From the NCBI RefSeq assembly GCF_019222765.1, contig NZ_CP078145.1, forward strand, positions 3,782,001-3,846,000: a stretch of DNA of 64,000 nt. Direction: 5' to 3'. Below are positions 1 to 9,185 of this stretch, in pieces. The stretch comes from Nocardia iowensis. Its GTDB lineage: Bacteria > Actinomycetota > Actinomycetes > Mycobacteriales > Mycobacteriaceae. Numbering within the stretch: the first letter of the stretch is position 1; each line of letters starts with the position of its first letter. The notes beneath the pieces are model-generated. The model made no database searches, was not told the origin of the DNA, and was given only the letters and a program-made list of their open reading frames with translations. The translations under genes were made by a program, and so were the position numbers.

Positions 1-1
1 C

Positions 2-58
2 GAGAAATCGGTTGTGGTCGGCGTCATCGAGTACGTCGACGACGAGCAGCCCCACTAG
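2..58 (+). CDS. C-terminal end of an unidentified ESX-locus gene (partial)
   Basis: One frame stays open from the left edge and stops with TAG at 56-58, giving the last 18 residues, which end in acidic residues (EYVDDEQPH). The gene begins outside the window. The esx pair starts 60 bp further on the same strand, so this is probably the tail of an upstream ESX component or partner. The fragment is too short to name. Confidence 0.5.
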   Translation, partial: EKSVVVGVIEYVDDEQPH

Positions 59-117
59 AACGTCCCCGGTGGAATGCACCAGGGCGGAACCTAAATCCTC
101 AATGGAAGGAAAGACCA

Positions 118-435
118 ATGGGAAACCCGGAGTACTCGGGCTCTCCGGCGGAGCTGCAGAGCTTCGCCGATAAGTTCGCCGCACACGTGCAGGTAATGCA
201 GGCCCATATCGGAAAATTGGAGGGCACCAAAGGGGAGTTCGCGGTGGCCGCAAGCGGCTCACAAGCCGGTAACGCGATCCAGGTGCAGTTCCAGAATGCA
301 ATAAATGCAGGAAGGACTTTGCAGGCAACCCTGGATGAAGCAACGACCGCATTGCGGAAAGCTGGTGCCGTCATCGAAAGCCAAGACGCGGAGTCCAACA
401 GCACGATCGCCGGACTGGATCTCAACTTCAAGTAA
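118..435 (+). CDS. WXG100-family ESX substrate (EsxB/CFP-10-like)
   Basis: A 105-residue helical protein of the size of WXG100 secreted proteins. It has two predicted helices separated by a turn near residues 46-52 (ASGSQAG); the classical W-x-G tripeptide is replaced there, as happens in some family members. Start ATG 118 follows a GGAAGGA ribosome-binding sequence. The gene is first of a tandem pair, 34 bp before the second small protein, and espG follows. In this family the two partners form a helical heterodimer that is exported by the type VII apparatus encoded downstream. Family assignment rests on size, helical character and position. Confidence 0.85.
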   Translation: MGNPEYSGSPAELQSFADKFAAHVQVMQAHIGKLEGTKGEFAVAASGSQAGNAIQVQFQNAINAGRTLQATLDEATTALRKAGAVIESQDAESNSTIAGLDLNFK

Positions 436-469
436 TCGGCAAACTCCAACAATCAGACAAGGCAGAACA

Positions 470-760
470 ATGTATAACAATTTCAACCATGTGGATGCAC
501 TTGTGGATTCTACGAGAGCACTCCTGGGACAGATGGAAGTCGACGCGGGCGAGCGCCGATCTCTGGTGAACCTCGTTGCGGAGGTATTCAAGGGTGCGGC
601 AGGTACCAGCAACCATGACTTCCAGGTCAGGTTCGCTACCTCGGTCGACAACTACAAGCTCCGCCTCGGAGAATTGAACAAGGCAATCGGCGGGGCTTCC
701 GGCACAGGCGGCACGCTGCATCAGACCGATCAACAGGCCGCCTCGTACTTCCCAGTCTGA
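470..760 (+). CDS. WXG100-like ESX substrate, second member of the pair (EsxA-like)
   Basis: A 96-residue helical protein starting at ATG 470; the frame is open further upstream, but the short form matches the normal 95-100 residue size and begins just after the first esx gene ends. It lacks an obvious W-x-G turn; the central turn is around KGAAGTSNHDF (residues 41-51). It is the likely heterodimer partner of the preceding gene. Position between the first esx gene and espG is standard for ESX loci. Identity as a secreted WXG100-type protein is inferred from size, helices and context. Confidence 0.8.
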   Translation: MYNNFNHVDALVDSTRALLGQMEVDAGERRSLVNLVAEVFKGAAGTSNHDFQVRFATSVDNYKLRLGELNKAIGGASGTGGTLHQTDQQAASYFPV

Positions 761-811
761 GCGGCAAGCAACCGGGAGATTCTCGGCCGAACGGTTGGCG
801 AATCGGTTGGT

Positions 812-1651
812 ATGGCACACGTAGACGCCGATCCCGTCGTGATCGACTTGAATGTCGATGCTGCGCTCGCGCTCATGACGTTGGCGGGCATCGATGAGTA
901 CCCAGCGGTGCTGGCGTTGCTGCCCAACGTCTTTCGCGTCGAGGATCAAGAACGGGTACACGCGGTCATGGTCGAGGAACTCGCTCATGCGGGCATCCTC
1001 GATGACGACGGCGTCCACCCGCGGGTCAGGCACTGGCTGCAATGTTTGTACCGGCCCGATATGGAACTCGTCGCACGCATCGTGGACACCGGTGTGGACT
1101 GCGGGCCGCAGGCGATGCTGCGGATGTCACTGGTGCGCCGCGACGATACGCATGTGCTCGCTCTGCGGTGTGACGACCATGTCGTCATCCAGCCGGTGTT
1201 CGTGGAAGGGCGGCAGCTGCCACCTATCACCGGAGTGGTGGCCGCCGCACTCGGTCCGCGCGAGCCATTGCGCTTCGAACCGATGAGCGCGACCCTGCAG
1301 CAATTCACCGACGTTCCCTCCGAGCCAGACGAGCGACGGCAGGTGCTGCGAGAGCTGGGGGCCGGAGCGCACACCGCCGCAGTGCTCACCCGGGCGCTCG
1401 GCGAGGTGGTGCGGCGCGCGGAGGTGCTGATGGTCGAACACCGCGACGGCGGTTCCACACAGACCGAGGTGTGCGTGAGCGTGCTCGACACACTCTCGGG
1501 TCGGATCCTCGTGACACCGAGCCGGGCGGTGGACGGGCGGATCTGGTCAACCTACGCCCCGGGTGACGGCGCCGCAGTGCACGCGAGCATTGGCTCGCTG
1601 CTCGAATTGTTGCCCGGCCGTAGCTGGTTCGACACCGTGCGGACCGATTGA
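812..1651 (+). CDS. espG: ESX secretion-associated chaperone EspG
   Basis: A 279-residue protein with the sequence character of the EspG family, which in mycobacteria binds PE-PPE or related substrates in the cytosol and delivers them to a particular ESX system. The N-terminal part (VDADPVVIDL) and the central strand-rich part around residues 100-140 (TGVDCGPQAML, ALRCDDHVVI) fit the family. It is of usual length. It lies 51 bp after the esx pair and 33 bp before the ATPase gene, clearly in the same transcription unit. No PE or PPE gene is visible in the window, so its client is unknown; it may serve the esx pair itself. Confidence 0.8.
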   Translation: MAHVDADPVVIDLNVDAALALMTLAGIDEYPAVLALLPNVFRVEDQERVHAVMVEELAHAGILDDDGVHPRVRHWLQCLYRPDMELVARIVDTGVDCGPQAMLRMSLVRRDDTHVLALRCDDHVVIQPVFVEGRQLPPITGVVAAALGPREPLRFEPMSATLQQFTDVPSEPDERRQVLRELGAGAHTAAVLTRALGEVVRRAEVLMVEHRDGGSTQTEVCVSVLDTLSGRILVTPSRAVDGRIWSTYAPGDGAAVHASIGSLLELLPGRSWFDTVRTD

Positions 1652-1684
1652 ACCTAGCTCCGGTAATGCGAAAGGACGGCAGAG

Positions 1685-3136
1685 GTGGAGAAAGTACCGA
1701 CGAACGAAGGAACCGCAGGGGCCGTGTCGGCGCACGTCGGGTACGACACATTCTTCTCTGCGGACACCTATCAGGGCGGTCCCCCAGTCGAAGCGGAAAT
1801 GCAGACCTTTTTGAGCAATGGGGAGATGGAACCCGACAAGCCGTTCCAGCCGTTGGATCACGAGCCGACCGAAACTGCGCAGGCTAGGTCGATGATGGCG
1901 GAGTCGCCGGAACCGCCGGAGTCACCGAATATTCCGGCTGCGCCTAGCGCTCGGGTATCCCCTTCGGCGAGTTCCCCGATGTCGACGCCGCAGAGCGCCT
2001 CGGCACCGCGGTCGTCGGAGGCGACGGTGCGCAGACATCGCTGGCGACGCGAAGTTGAAACGGAGGCGAACTCCGAGGCCGAGACCAAAATTGTGCCTCC
2101 GTCGCAGGCTATGCTCCACGCCGATCAGGAACAAACCCGGCAACCGGCTCGACGTACGGAGTTCGCGGCTGTGGCGCTTCCGTCTCCGGAACTGTTCGCC
2201 GACATCACGGTGGCCAATAAGGCGACGCTGCGCTCCCGCAGCGGTATGCGCGGCGCACTCAACAAACTTGGGTTCCGGCTCGGACTGTCGCCCAGCGAAC
2301 AGCGCGCCGAGGAGCGCCACGACCGGATACGCCGCCAGTTGGTCACTCAGTACCAGATCGCCGTTGTCAGCGTGAAAGGCGGCGTGGGCCGTACCACTAC
2401 AGTCGCCGCGCTCGGTTCGACCTTCGCGGACCTCCGTCCGGATCGGGTGGTCGCGGTCGATGCGAGTCCGCATTTCGGCGATCTCGCCACTCGCACCCGC
2501 CGACACCCGTACGGACTCTCGCTGCGGGATCTGGCCTATGCGCGAGAACGGGAATCTTTCTCGGCGGTACAGTCCTATCTCTCGATCAACTCCGCCGATC
2601 TGGCGGTTGCTGCCTCGCCATGGACCGCCGAGTCCACCACTGCACTAACGGAACGCGACTTCGCTGCCGCAGCCGATATCCTGCGACGCCACTACAGCCT
2701 GCTGCTCGTTGATTGCGGTACTGGCGTGCTCGACTCCGTGACGCGCGAGGTTCTGAACTGTAGTAACGCCGCGGTGATCGTCACTCCGGCAACGGTGGGC
2801 GGGGTAACCGGCGCGGTGGCCACTCTTAATTGGCTCGGCGCGCACGGGTTCGACCATCTGGTCGCTCGTTCGGTCGTCACCATCGTGCAGCATCAGCCCG
2901 TCAAATCCAACGTCGACGTCGGCGCGATCGAGGATCTGTTCGCCACGGCGCAGCGGCCGACCTGCGTGCTGCCTTTCGATACGCACTTGGCCGAGGGCGG
3001 CGCTATCGATCTGCGGCTGCTGGGCAAGACGACCCGCATCGCCTTCGAAAATCTCGCTGCCACCCTGGCCGACGAGTTCCCCGATTTCATTGTCGCGGGC
3101 GGCGCCGCGCACGATATGGGCGGGAGTTGGCGATGA
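1685..3136 (+). CDS. EspI-like MinD/ParA-family ATPase of the ESX locus
   Basis: A 483-residue protein started by GTG at 1685. Residues 1-220 are Pro/Ser/Glu-rich and probably disordered. Residues 224-470 form a deviant-Walker P-loop ATPase of the SIMIBI (MinD/ParA) class, with KGGVGRTT at 231-238, a VVAVDASP switch region near 257 and LLLVDCGTG further on. This layout matches EspI of mycobacterial ESX-1, which modulates secretion in response to ATP level. It overlaps eccD by 4 bp (ATGA). The role as an ESX regulator or motor is inferred from architecture and context; the exact paralogue is not certain. Confidence 0.8.
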   Translation: MEKVPTNEGTAGAVSAHVGYDTFFSADTYQGGPPVEAEMQTFLSNGEMEPDKPFQPLDHEPTETAQARSMMAESPEPPESPNIPAAPSARVSPSASSPMSTPQSASAPRSSEATVRRHRWRREVETEANSEAETKIVPPSQAMLHADQEQTRQPARRTEFAAVALPSPELFADITVANKATLRSRSGMRGALNKLGFRLGLSPSEQRAEERHDRIRRQLVTQYQIAVVSVKGGVGRTTTVAALGSTFADLRPDRVVAVDASPHFGDLATRTRRHPYGLSLRDLAYARERESFSAVQSYLSINSADLAVAASPWTAESTTALTERDFAAAADILRRHYSLLLVDCGTGVLDSVTREVLNCSNAAVIVTPATVGGVTGAVATLNWLGAHGFDHLVARSVVTIVQHQPVKSNVDVGAIEDLFATAQRPTCVLPFDTHLAEGGAIDLRLLGKTTRIAFENLAATLADEFPDFIVAGGAAHDMGGSWR

Positions 3137-4641
3137 CCACCTCGGCTGCGCCGCCCACGGCGGAGGTCGAACGGGCACGGATCGCGGTGATGGTGGCCGC
3201 GTACCAGGTCGACGTGGTGGTCCCGACTAAGTTCACCATCGAAACCTTTATCGAGGACCTGGTCGGGGTGCTGGCTACCGCCATCGCGGACGAGACCGTC
3301 GACTTCACCCCGCCGACCGGTCAGTGGAGTCTGGCGCGGCCTGGTGAACTGCCGATACCGCGCTGGCGCAGCCTTGCCGATCACGACGTCGCCGACGGAA
3401 CGGTGCTAGCACTTTGCCCGGTCGAATCCTCGGAGGTGTTCACGCCGGTCGTCGAGGACATCACCGACGCGCTCGCCATGATCAACGAACGCGAGTTCGC
3501 CGAGTACGACGCCGACACCTCGGCGGTCGTCGGTCTCGCCGTGCTCGGCGTCGCCGCGGTTCTGGTCGCGGCACTGCTGTCGTGGGTGTGGACCGATACG
3601 GGCGCGGTCGGCTGGTGTGCCCTGCCCGCGCTGCTGCTCGGTGGCTGTTGCTGGGGCGGTGCCGTCGCCGCGTTCCGGAACCACCGCTCGGGCCGGGCCT
3701 GCCTGGCGTTGGCGCTGGCGGCGCTGCCGTTGCTGTTCGCCGGTGGCGCCATGCTCGTGCCCACCGCTTATGGTGCACCAGGTCCGTTCGGGGCGGCGAA
3801 TATCGCGGCAGGAGGGACGTTCATCGTCGTCGCATCGGTGTCCATGATCCGGCTGACCGGGGTCGGTCTCGCCCCATTGCTGGCCGCGGCGATGTCCGGG
3901 CTGCTGATGACAGCCGCGATGTTGCCCTCGACCGTCGCTACCCTCCCGGTGCACAAGGTGGCGGGCGGTGCGGTGCTCGTCACGCTGATCCTCTTGACGG
4001 TGGCGCCGCGGCTGGCAATGGTCCTCGCCTGGATCCGGCCTCCGGATCTGCCGGACCCCGGAACCGACGTCGCGCCCGCGACGCTGAACGACATCTTCGA
4101 GGCAGAATCCGCGCGTCCCGACGACGACCGGGACAACCAAGCAGACGAGGCGAACCGCGAGCGAGCCGCGCTCAGCATCGAGCGCCGGGCCCGGCTTGCG
4201 GTGTCCGGTCTACGCGGCTTGATCATTGCAATCGCAACCGCGCTGGCACTGGCCACGGTCGTTGCGGCCGCGGCGAGCCCGGGCGGTATCCGGGAGATCA
4301 TCATGGCGGCGGCGGTGGCAGGCATCCTGCTCATGCGGGCGCGGTGGCATCCGGACCGGGTGCAGGCGATCGCACTGATCACCGCCTCGGCCGCCACGAT
4401 CTGCGGGATCGCCGTCGTGCTGGTCGGCGCCTACGAGACCGGGCTCGCCCGCACCACGGTGGTCCTGGTGCTCGCCGGATTGGCGATCGCGGGCTGCGTC
4501 GGCGCGATGCGCTTGCCGGATAAGCGATTGTCGCCGGTGACCCGCCGCGCCATCGATCTGTTCGAGTACGCCCTGCTGGTCGTCGTTCCGGTGATCGCGT
4601 TCTGGATCATGGGCGTCTACACCGCGATGCGGGGGATCTGA
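3133..4641 (+). CDS. eccD: Type VII secretion integral membrane protein EccD
   Basis: Start ATG 3133 overlaps the ATPase stop; the frame is open upstream, but this start gives 502 residues, the usual EccD size. The N-terminal ~110 residues form a ubiquitin-like (YukD) cytosolic domain (VVPTKFTIETF, WSLARPGELP). Many hydrophobic segments from about residue 130 to the end are consistent with the 11-helix membrane domain of the family. A charged cytosolic loop follows the mid-region (about residues 320-350). EccD forms the wall of the ESX pore in the inner membrane. It overlaps mycP by 1 bp (TGATG), which indicates coupled translation. Confidence 0.93.
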   Translation: MTTSAAPPTAEVERARIAVMVAAYQVDVVVPTKFTIETFIEDLVGVLATAIADETVDFTPPTGQWSLARPGELPIPRWRSLADHDVADGTVLALCPVESSEVFTPVVEDITDALAMINEREFAEYDADTSAVVGLAVLGVAAVLVAALLSWVWTDTGAVGWCALPALLLGGCCWGGAVAAFRNHRSGRACLALALAALPLLFAGGAMLVPTAYGAPGPFGAANIAAGGTFIVVASVSMIRLTGVGLAPLLAAAMSGLLMTAAMLPSTVATLPVHKVAGGAVLVTLILLTVAPRLAMVLAWIRPPDLPDPGTDVAPATLNDIFEAESARPDDDRDNQADEANRERAALSIERRARLAVSGLRGLIIAIATALALATVVAAAASPGGIREIIMAAAVAGILLMRARWHPDRVQAIALITASAATICGIAVVLVGAYETGLARTTVVLVLAGLAIAGCVGAMRLPDKRLSPVTRRAIDLFEYALLVVVPVIAFWIMGVYTAMRGI

Positions 4642-6002
4642 TGACGTTCGGCCGTGCGGTAGCGACGGCGGCCGCCGGACTGCTGTTGTGCCTCGGCGCT
4701 GCGCCCGTAGCCGCGCTCGAGCCGCCCGAGGTGGTTGTCGGCCCGCCGCCGCCGGACGAGCCGCCGGGACCGGAGTTCGCGACCAAGCAGGACAAGGCAT
4801 GCCTGGCGGCTGGCGTACTGCCGGACAGCGACCTGTCCAGGGTGCCGCCGCCCGATCTCGCGTTGAATCTGGGCCAGGCTAGGGCGCTGAGCCGGGGCGC
4901 CGGCGTCACCGTCGCCATCATCGATACCGGCGTTCACCCCCATCAGCGGCTGCCCAATCTGGTCGGTGGCGGAGACTATGTCTTGGCAGGAGGAGACGGC
5001 CTGGCTGATTGCGATGCGCATGGCACGCTGGTCGCCGGAATCATCGCGGGCGCCGCCGATCCGGCCGACGGCTTCACCGGGGTTGCCCCGGACGCCGGGA
5101 TCATCTCGATCCGGGTGCGGTCCGGTGCATTCAGCGCCGAGCGGCCCACCGTCCGTGACCCTGGCGAGCAGGCGGCCGTCGAGATCAGGACCATGGCGCG
5201 TGCCATCACACACGCGGCCAATATGGGTGCCGGAGTGATCGCGGTGCCGCTGGCGGTCTGCGTACCGGCCGACCTGCAGGTCGACCAGTCGATGCTGTCG
5301 GCCGCCATCGGGTATGCCGTGCATGTCCGTGGCGCACTGTTGATCGCCGGAGCAGGCAGCGCCGGAAACTCGGAGTGCGCGCAGAATCCGGGCATTGATC
5401 CGGCACGGCCGACTGATTCGAGGAATTGGCGTGATGTGAAAACCATTTCGGCGCCCGGCTGGTTCGCGCCGGCGGTGCTGACGGTGGGATTCACCACTGC
5501 GGACGGAACGCCGATGCCGGAGTCACTGACCGGCCCGTGGGTGGCGCTTGCCGCGCCCGGCACCGGGATCGAATCCCTCGGTCCCGGCGGTGGAGGTCTG
5601 ATCAACGGTGTCGGCGCGCCCGGCAAGCTGGTGCCGGTGGGCGGCTCTTCATTCGCGGCCGCCTACGTCGCGGGGATCGCGACGCTGCTGCGTTCGCGAT
5701 TTCCGGGCGAAACGCCGTCGGAGATCAGCGCACGGCTGCTGGCGTCGGCGCATGCTCCGGCCCGGGGGATCGACAACGTGGTAGGCGCGGGATTGGTCGA
5801 CCCGCTCGCGGCGCTGAGCTACCGCATACCGCCCGCACCGCCGAGTGGACTGTATCTGTCGACGCCACTGGCCGTACCTGAACCGCCGAGGCAAAGGGAT
5901 CGGCGACCGGCGATAGTCGCGGCGACGGTCATGCTCACCGTTGTGCTACTCGGGTTGGGCGGGGTCTTCGGTGGCGGTGGTCTAGTCCGGAGGCACGGAT
6001 GA
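4641..6002 (+). CDS. mycP: Mycosin, subtilisin-like membrane-anchored serine protease MycP
   Basis: A 453-residue S8-family protease. It has a signal peptide (residues 1-27), a Pro-rich propeptide-like linker, catalytic Asp95 (VAIIDTGVH), catalytic His127 (CDAHGTLVAG) and catalytic Ser337 (GGSSFAAAYVAG). A single C-terminal membrane segment (about 425-447) is followed by RRHG, the typical mycosin anchor. Cysteines at 124 and 244 and elsewhere could form disulfides. Mycosins are needed for ESX complex stability and act on the outer face of the inner membrane. It lies between eccD and eccE with overlaps at both ends. Confidence 0.95.
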   Translation: MTFGRAVATAAAGLLLCLGAAPVAALEPPEVVVGPPPPDEPPGPEFATKQDKACLAAGVLPDSDLSRVPPPDLALNLGQARALSRGAGVTVAIIDTGVHPHQRLPNLVGGGDYVLAGGDGLADCDAHGTLVAGIIAGAADPADGFTGVAPDAGIISIRVRSGAFSAERPTVRDPGEQAAVEIRTMARAITHAANMGAGVIAVPLAVCVPADLQVDQSMLSAAIGYAVHVRGALLIAGAGSAGNSECAQNPGIDPARPTDSRNWRDVKTISAPGWFAPAVLTVGFTTADGTPMPESLTGPWVALAAPGTGIESLGPGGGGLINGVGAPGKLVPVGGSSFAAAYVAGIATLLRSRFPGETPSEISARLLASAHAPARGIDNVVGAGLVDPLAALSYRIPPAPPSGLYLSTPLAVPEPPRQRDRRPAIVAATVMLTVVLLGLGGVFGGGGLVRRHG

Positions 6003-7702
6003 GTGCGCCGAGCGCCTGGGCTGTCGGTATCGATCGTGGCCCGTTCGCGGCGGCGGTGATCGGCGGCAGTCTGCTGCTCGCAGGTCTGTCCGCCCGCACT
6101 CCGTTGTGGGTTTCCGCGGTGGTTGCCAGTGTGCTGCTTGCCGCGGCGGCGGTGCGTTGGCGCGGCCGGACTGCGACGCGCTGGATGCTCGATTCGGTGG
6201 AGTATCTGGTCCGTCGGTCCGTGCACGCTCGCCAACGCGCCGATCAGCTCGACGCGCGAGATGTGACGGTGGCCGCTGGCGTGTGCGGGATCCGCGATGG
6301 GGACACCGTGCTGGTCGCGATGATTCAGCTCGCTCCCGACCTCGACCTACCGACCGTGATCGGAGAAAAAACGCTGTATACCGAGGACACAGTGCCAGTG
6401 GATGTGGTGTCTGCCCAGCTCGACCAGTTCGGCATTGCCGTCGACATCGACATCGTGGCCACCGGCCAACGGGTGCGGTCCGGCGGTGCTTACAGCATGC
6501 TCTACGACCAGTTGATCGGATCCCAACCGGTGGTCGGGGACCGGCTGGCGTGGCTGGTGGTGCGGTTAGACCAGGAGCGGAACCGGATGGTGCTTGAGCG
6601 GCGCGGTTCTGTCGCGGTGGTGGCGCCCAAGGCACTGGCCAGCGCCGCGCATCGGATCGCCGGGCGATTGCGGGAACAGGGGATCGCGGCACATCCGCTC
6701 CCGGCGTCGGCGCTGCACGAGGCGACGCGGCTACTGCATGCCGGTATCGAGCTCACTGATCTCCGGGAGAAGTGGGGCCATCTGGAATCGCCGTCGTCGG
6801 GTCGATGTGTGACCACCTTCCAGCTGGAATGGTCCCGGCTCGGCGATGTCGGGCTCGATGACTGCTGGGTTTGGCACGGGGGCCGCACAACGCTTGTCGT
6901 GAGCCTGACCGACTCGGCCACCGGGCCGCGTGCCCTCGTGCGGTATGTCGGAGCCGCGGTGACGGAGCCGCCTGGCTATCTACGGCCCCTCGGCGGTAAA
7001 CAGTCAACGGCACTGCTGGCATCGCTGCCAACGGCGACCTCCATACGTGCGCTACCAAGCCTCGACCCGCCGACCGATATCGCACCAGACGAACTCGTCA
7101 CTGCCCTCACCGTTGGCATTGGACCCAACGGACAAATTCTCGGCACCCTCAGCGGCCAGCCGCGGCACACCCTGGCGCTACCGCTGTTCGATCCGGCCCG
7201 CTACAACCCGCGGCGTCGCACGATAGATGTGCATGCAACTCTGACGTTCGTCCAGCAACTCGTGTTGCGCGCGACGGTGGTCGGCGCCGACGTCGAGGTG
7301 CATACTGCACGCCCGCAGCGCTGGCGGCAGCTGGTCGACGCGGTCGGCGATACCCGGTCGCTGCGTGTCATAGCCGAACATGAAGGTTCGGATCCGGGTG
7401 AGGAGGACTCGTCGGTGACGATCGCGGTATTCGATCAGCTTCCGGCGCGCGCATCGAGCGCGCACACCACCGTAACGGTGAGCGAACCAGGCGGACCTCA
7501 CCGCCCGGCCGCGGATCTGGTGATCGACCAGATCAGCGCTACGGCCGTCGATGTCGGCATTCCGATGCGCACGGTGCGGGTCGAGCTGATCGAGCCGCGC
7601 GGCGAGACGCGGTATCTGGGTTCCGCCGACGGCCCGGCCGCGATCACCACGACACCCGACCGGACCGCAGCAACGCACCCGGACGGACGACGCGTGGGAT
7701 GA
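5999..7702 (+). CDS. eccE: Type VII secretion protein EccE
   Basis: A 567-residue protein with two close N-terminal membrane helices (about residues 15-50) followed by a large soluble domain, the EccE layout. The start overlaps the mycP stop by 4 bp. EccE sits at the periphery of the ESX membrane complex beside MycP. It is somewhat longer than many EccE proteins, with an extended tail rich in Thr, Asp and Arg. With eccD and mycP it fixes the identity of the locus as type VII secretion. eccB and eccC are not in the window and are expected to its left. Confidence 0.88.
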   Translation: MSAPSAWAVGIDRGPFAAAVIGGSLLLAGLSARTPLWVSAVVASVLLAAAAVRWRGRTATRWMLDSVEYLVRRSVHARQRADQLDARDVTVAAGVCGIRDGDTVLVAMIQLAPDLDLPTVIGEKTLYTEDTVPVDVVSAQLDQFGIAVDIDIVATGQRVRSGGAYSMLYDQLIGSQPVVGDRLAWLVVRLDQERNRMVLERRGSVAVVAPKALASAAHRIAGRLREQGIAAHPLPASALHEATRLLHAGIELTDLREKWGHLESPSSGRCVTTFQLEWSRLGDVGLDDCWVWHGGRTTLVVSLTDSATGPRALVRYVGAAVTEPPGYLRPLGGKQSTALLASLPTATSIRALPSLDPPTDIAPDELVTALTVGIGPNGQILGTLSGQPRHTLALPLFDPARYNPRRRTIDVHATLTFVQQLVLRATVVGADVEVHTARPQRWRQLVDAVGDTRSLRVIAEHEGSDPGEEDSSVTIAVFDQLPARASSAHTTVTVSEPGGPHRPAADLVIDQISATAVDVGIPMRTVRVELIEPRGETRYLGSADGPAAITTTPDRTAATHPDGRRVG

Positions 7703-8091
7703 CGGCGTTGGATGAGTGTGCACCGACCATGCGGGCGGTAATGTTTAGCAGCGTGGTAGCGGACTCCCAGCCGGAGAGCAGCGAGGTCCCCGAAAACGAG
7801 CGGGAGGAACTGACCCCGAGGCAGGCTGCGGCGGCGATCTTCGCCAGCCGCCTCTCGGGGTTGATCGACAAGTCGGTCGTGTCGACCGAAGACGGTACGA
7901 CGCGGGGACTGACGCTGTACTCGCTCGCGCAGCATCTGGAGCTGGCCTATCCGGATGTGCCGGTTTCGCAGTCCGGTCTATATCGGCTCATCCATGGTGA
8001 CGCGATCCCCCGGCTCGATCTGATCATCGCGCTGGCGCGGGTGTTCGATGTGCCGCCGGAGTATTTCGTCACCGAGGCGAAGCGGGGCTGA
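7699..8091 (+). CDS. XRE/EspR-like helix-turn-helix regulator
   Basis: A 130-residue protein whose start overlaps the eccE stop (ATGA). The N-terminal ~40 residues are poorly conserved-looking; a later start is possible. The remainder holds a helix-turn-helix of the type seen in EspR and related actinobacterial XRE proteins: TLYSLAQHLEL, a turn, VSQSGLYRLIHGD, then LIIALARVFDVPPEYFV. EspR-type proteins regulate ESX genes and act as nucleoid-like dimers, so co-transcription with the secretion operon suggests feedback control of this locus. The function is inferred. Confidence 0.75.
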   Translation: MTALDECAPTMRAVMFSSVVADSQPESSEVPENEREELTPRQAAAAIFASRLSGLIDKSVVSTEDGTTRGLTLYSLAQHLELAYPDVPVSQSGLYRLIHGDAIPRLDLIIALARVFDVPPEYFVTEAKRG

Positions 8092-8167
8092 GTAGTCGCT
8101 CGGCCGGGCCGGAATCTGTTCTCGTCAGCGGGAATAGGCCCGCGAAACGTGCCGATACGATCGCATC

Positions 8168-9178
8168 ATGCCGGATGCGGAGCAGGGAGATGTCTTTCTC
8201 CGGAATCGGCGTGCGGTGCTGGATGCTCTGCTTTCGGCTTCTGCGCTGGAGCCGTCTCGCGATCTCCACGTAAGTGAGCCGGAGTCGGCGTCGGTCGGTG
8301 CTCCGGTGCTGAACGGCGCGTCGGTGCCGTTGCGTCGGCGGCCGGCCGGTGGGTCGCGGGCGAGTGCTCGGATCAGCTCGCTGCTGAACGGTCACGACCC
8401 CGACGGTCCTCCAGCCCCGGACTCGCCGATCTTTCGAACCCCGTCCGCCGGGACATTGACCGAGCGGGCGGCGCCGGTGGAGTCGCAGGTCGGGGCGACT
8501 CCACCGGCAACCTCGGGTGGGTCCACCGCGCGAACGGATCTGAGGCGGCTGCTCACCCAGCTGCGCAAGCCGAAGGTTGCGCTCCCGCTCGCCGGTGTCG
8601 CCGCGCTGCTGCTCATCCTGGCCCTGGTCGCAGGTGGCGGCGAGCCGCGCCAGAACGTGGTGATCGCCACGCCGACGGACATCGCACCGGCCCCCTCGGT
8701 CCCGACGTCGTCGGTGCCGAGCGGTGCCGAGATAGCTGGTGAGCCGCTGAAGGTCCGCGCTGCGGAGTCGCGTTGCCCGCCAGGGGGCACTGCAGGGATG
8801 GACGCCTTCGCTGGACAGCCCGGTCGCGCGTGGTCGTGTCCGCGGGCTTTCCGGGTCGATGGTCAAGTCCTTCGGATCGACTTGGGCGCCATGTACGAGA
8901 TCGACTCGATCGGCATCGTTCCCGGTTGGGACCACGTCGGCCCGGCTGGCGAGGATCAGTGGAGTAAGTTCCGGACGGTCAGCCGGATCTCCTATCAGTT
9001 CGACGATGCCGACGCCACCACGTACACCCAGCAGACGCTGGATCAACGGACCTTGGTGGTCACCAAGATCGCACCCCCGATCCGGGCCTCGCGCATCACT
9101 CTGACCGTCCTCGAAACGAATGGTGAACCTGCGTTGAATGTCGTCGCGATATCGTCGATCGTGATCACCGGGCGTTGA
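8168..9178 (+). CDS. Membrane-anchored protein with a C-terminal discoidin-like domain
   Basis: A 336-residue protein. Residues 1-130 are low-complexity and cytosolic, one membrane helix follows at about 139-160 (VALPLAGVAALLLILAL), then a Pro/Ser linker, then a strand-rich extracytoplasmic domain from about 195 onward (SRCPPGGTAGM, WSCPRAFRVDGQ, LRIDLGAMYEIDSIGIVPGW). The last part resembles F5/8-type C (discoidin) or the NADase-type glycan-binding fold, which suggests surface or glycan binding. Two cysteines bracket the first strands. It is followed 7 bp later by another membrane protein on the same strand. No enzymatic motif is seen. Confidence 0.7.
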   Translation: MPDAEQGDVFLRNRRAVLDALLSASALEPSRDLHVSEPESASVGAPVLNGASVPLRRRPAGGSRASARISSLLNGHDPDGPPAPDSPIFRTPSAGTLTERAAPVESQVGATPPATSGGSTARTDLRRLLTQLRKPKVALPLAGVAALLLILALVAGGGEPRQNVVIATPTDIAPAPSVPTSSVPSGAEIAGEPLKVRAAESRCPPGGTAGMDAFAGQPGRAWSCPRAFRVDGQVLRIDLGAMYEIDSIGIVPGWDHVGPAGEDQWSKFRTVSRISYQFDDADATTYTQQTLDQRTLVVTKIAPPIRASRITLTVLETNGEPALNVVAISSIVITGR

Positions 9179-9185
9179 TCCAGTG

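Noticed and set aside
2830..3132. Open frame upstream of eccD
   Set aside because: It overlaps the ATPase gene and reads Arg-rich; the ATG overlapping the ATPase stop gives the normal EccD length.
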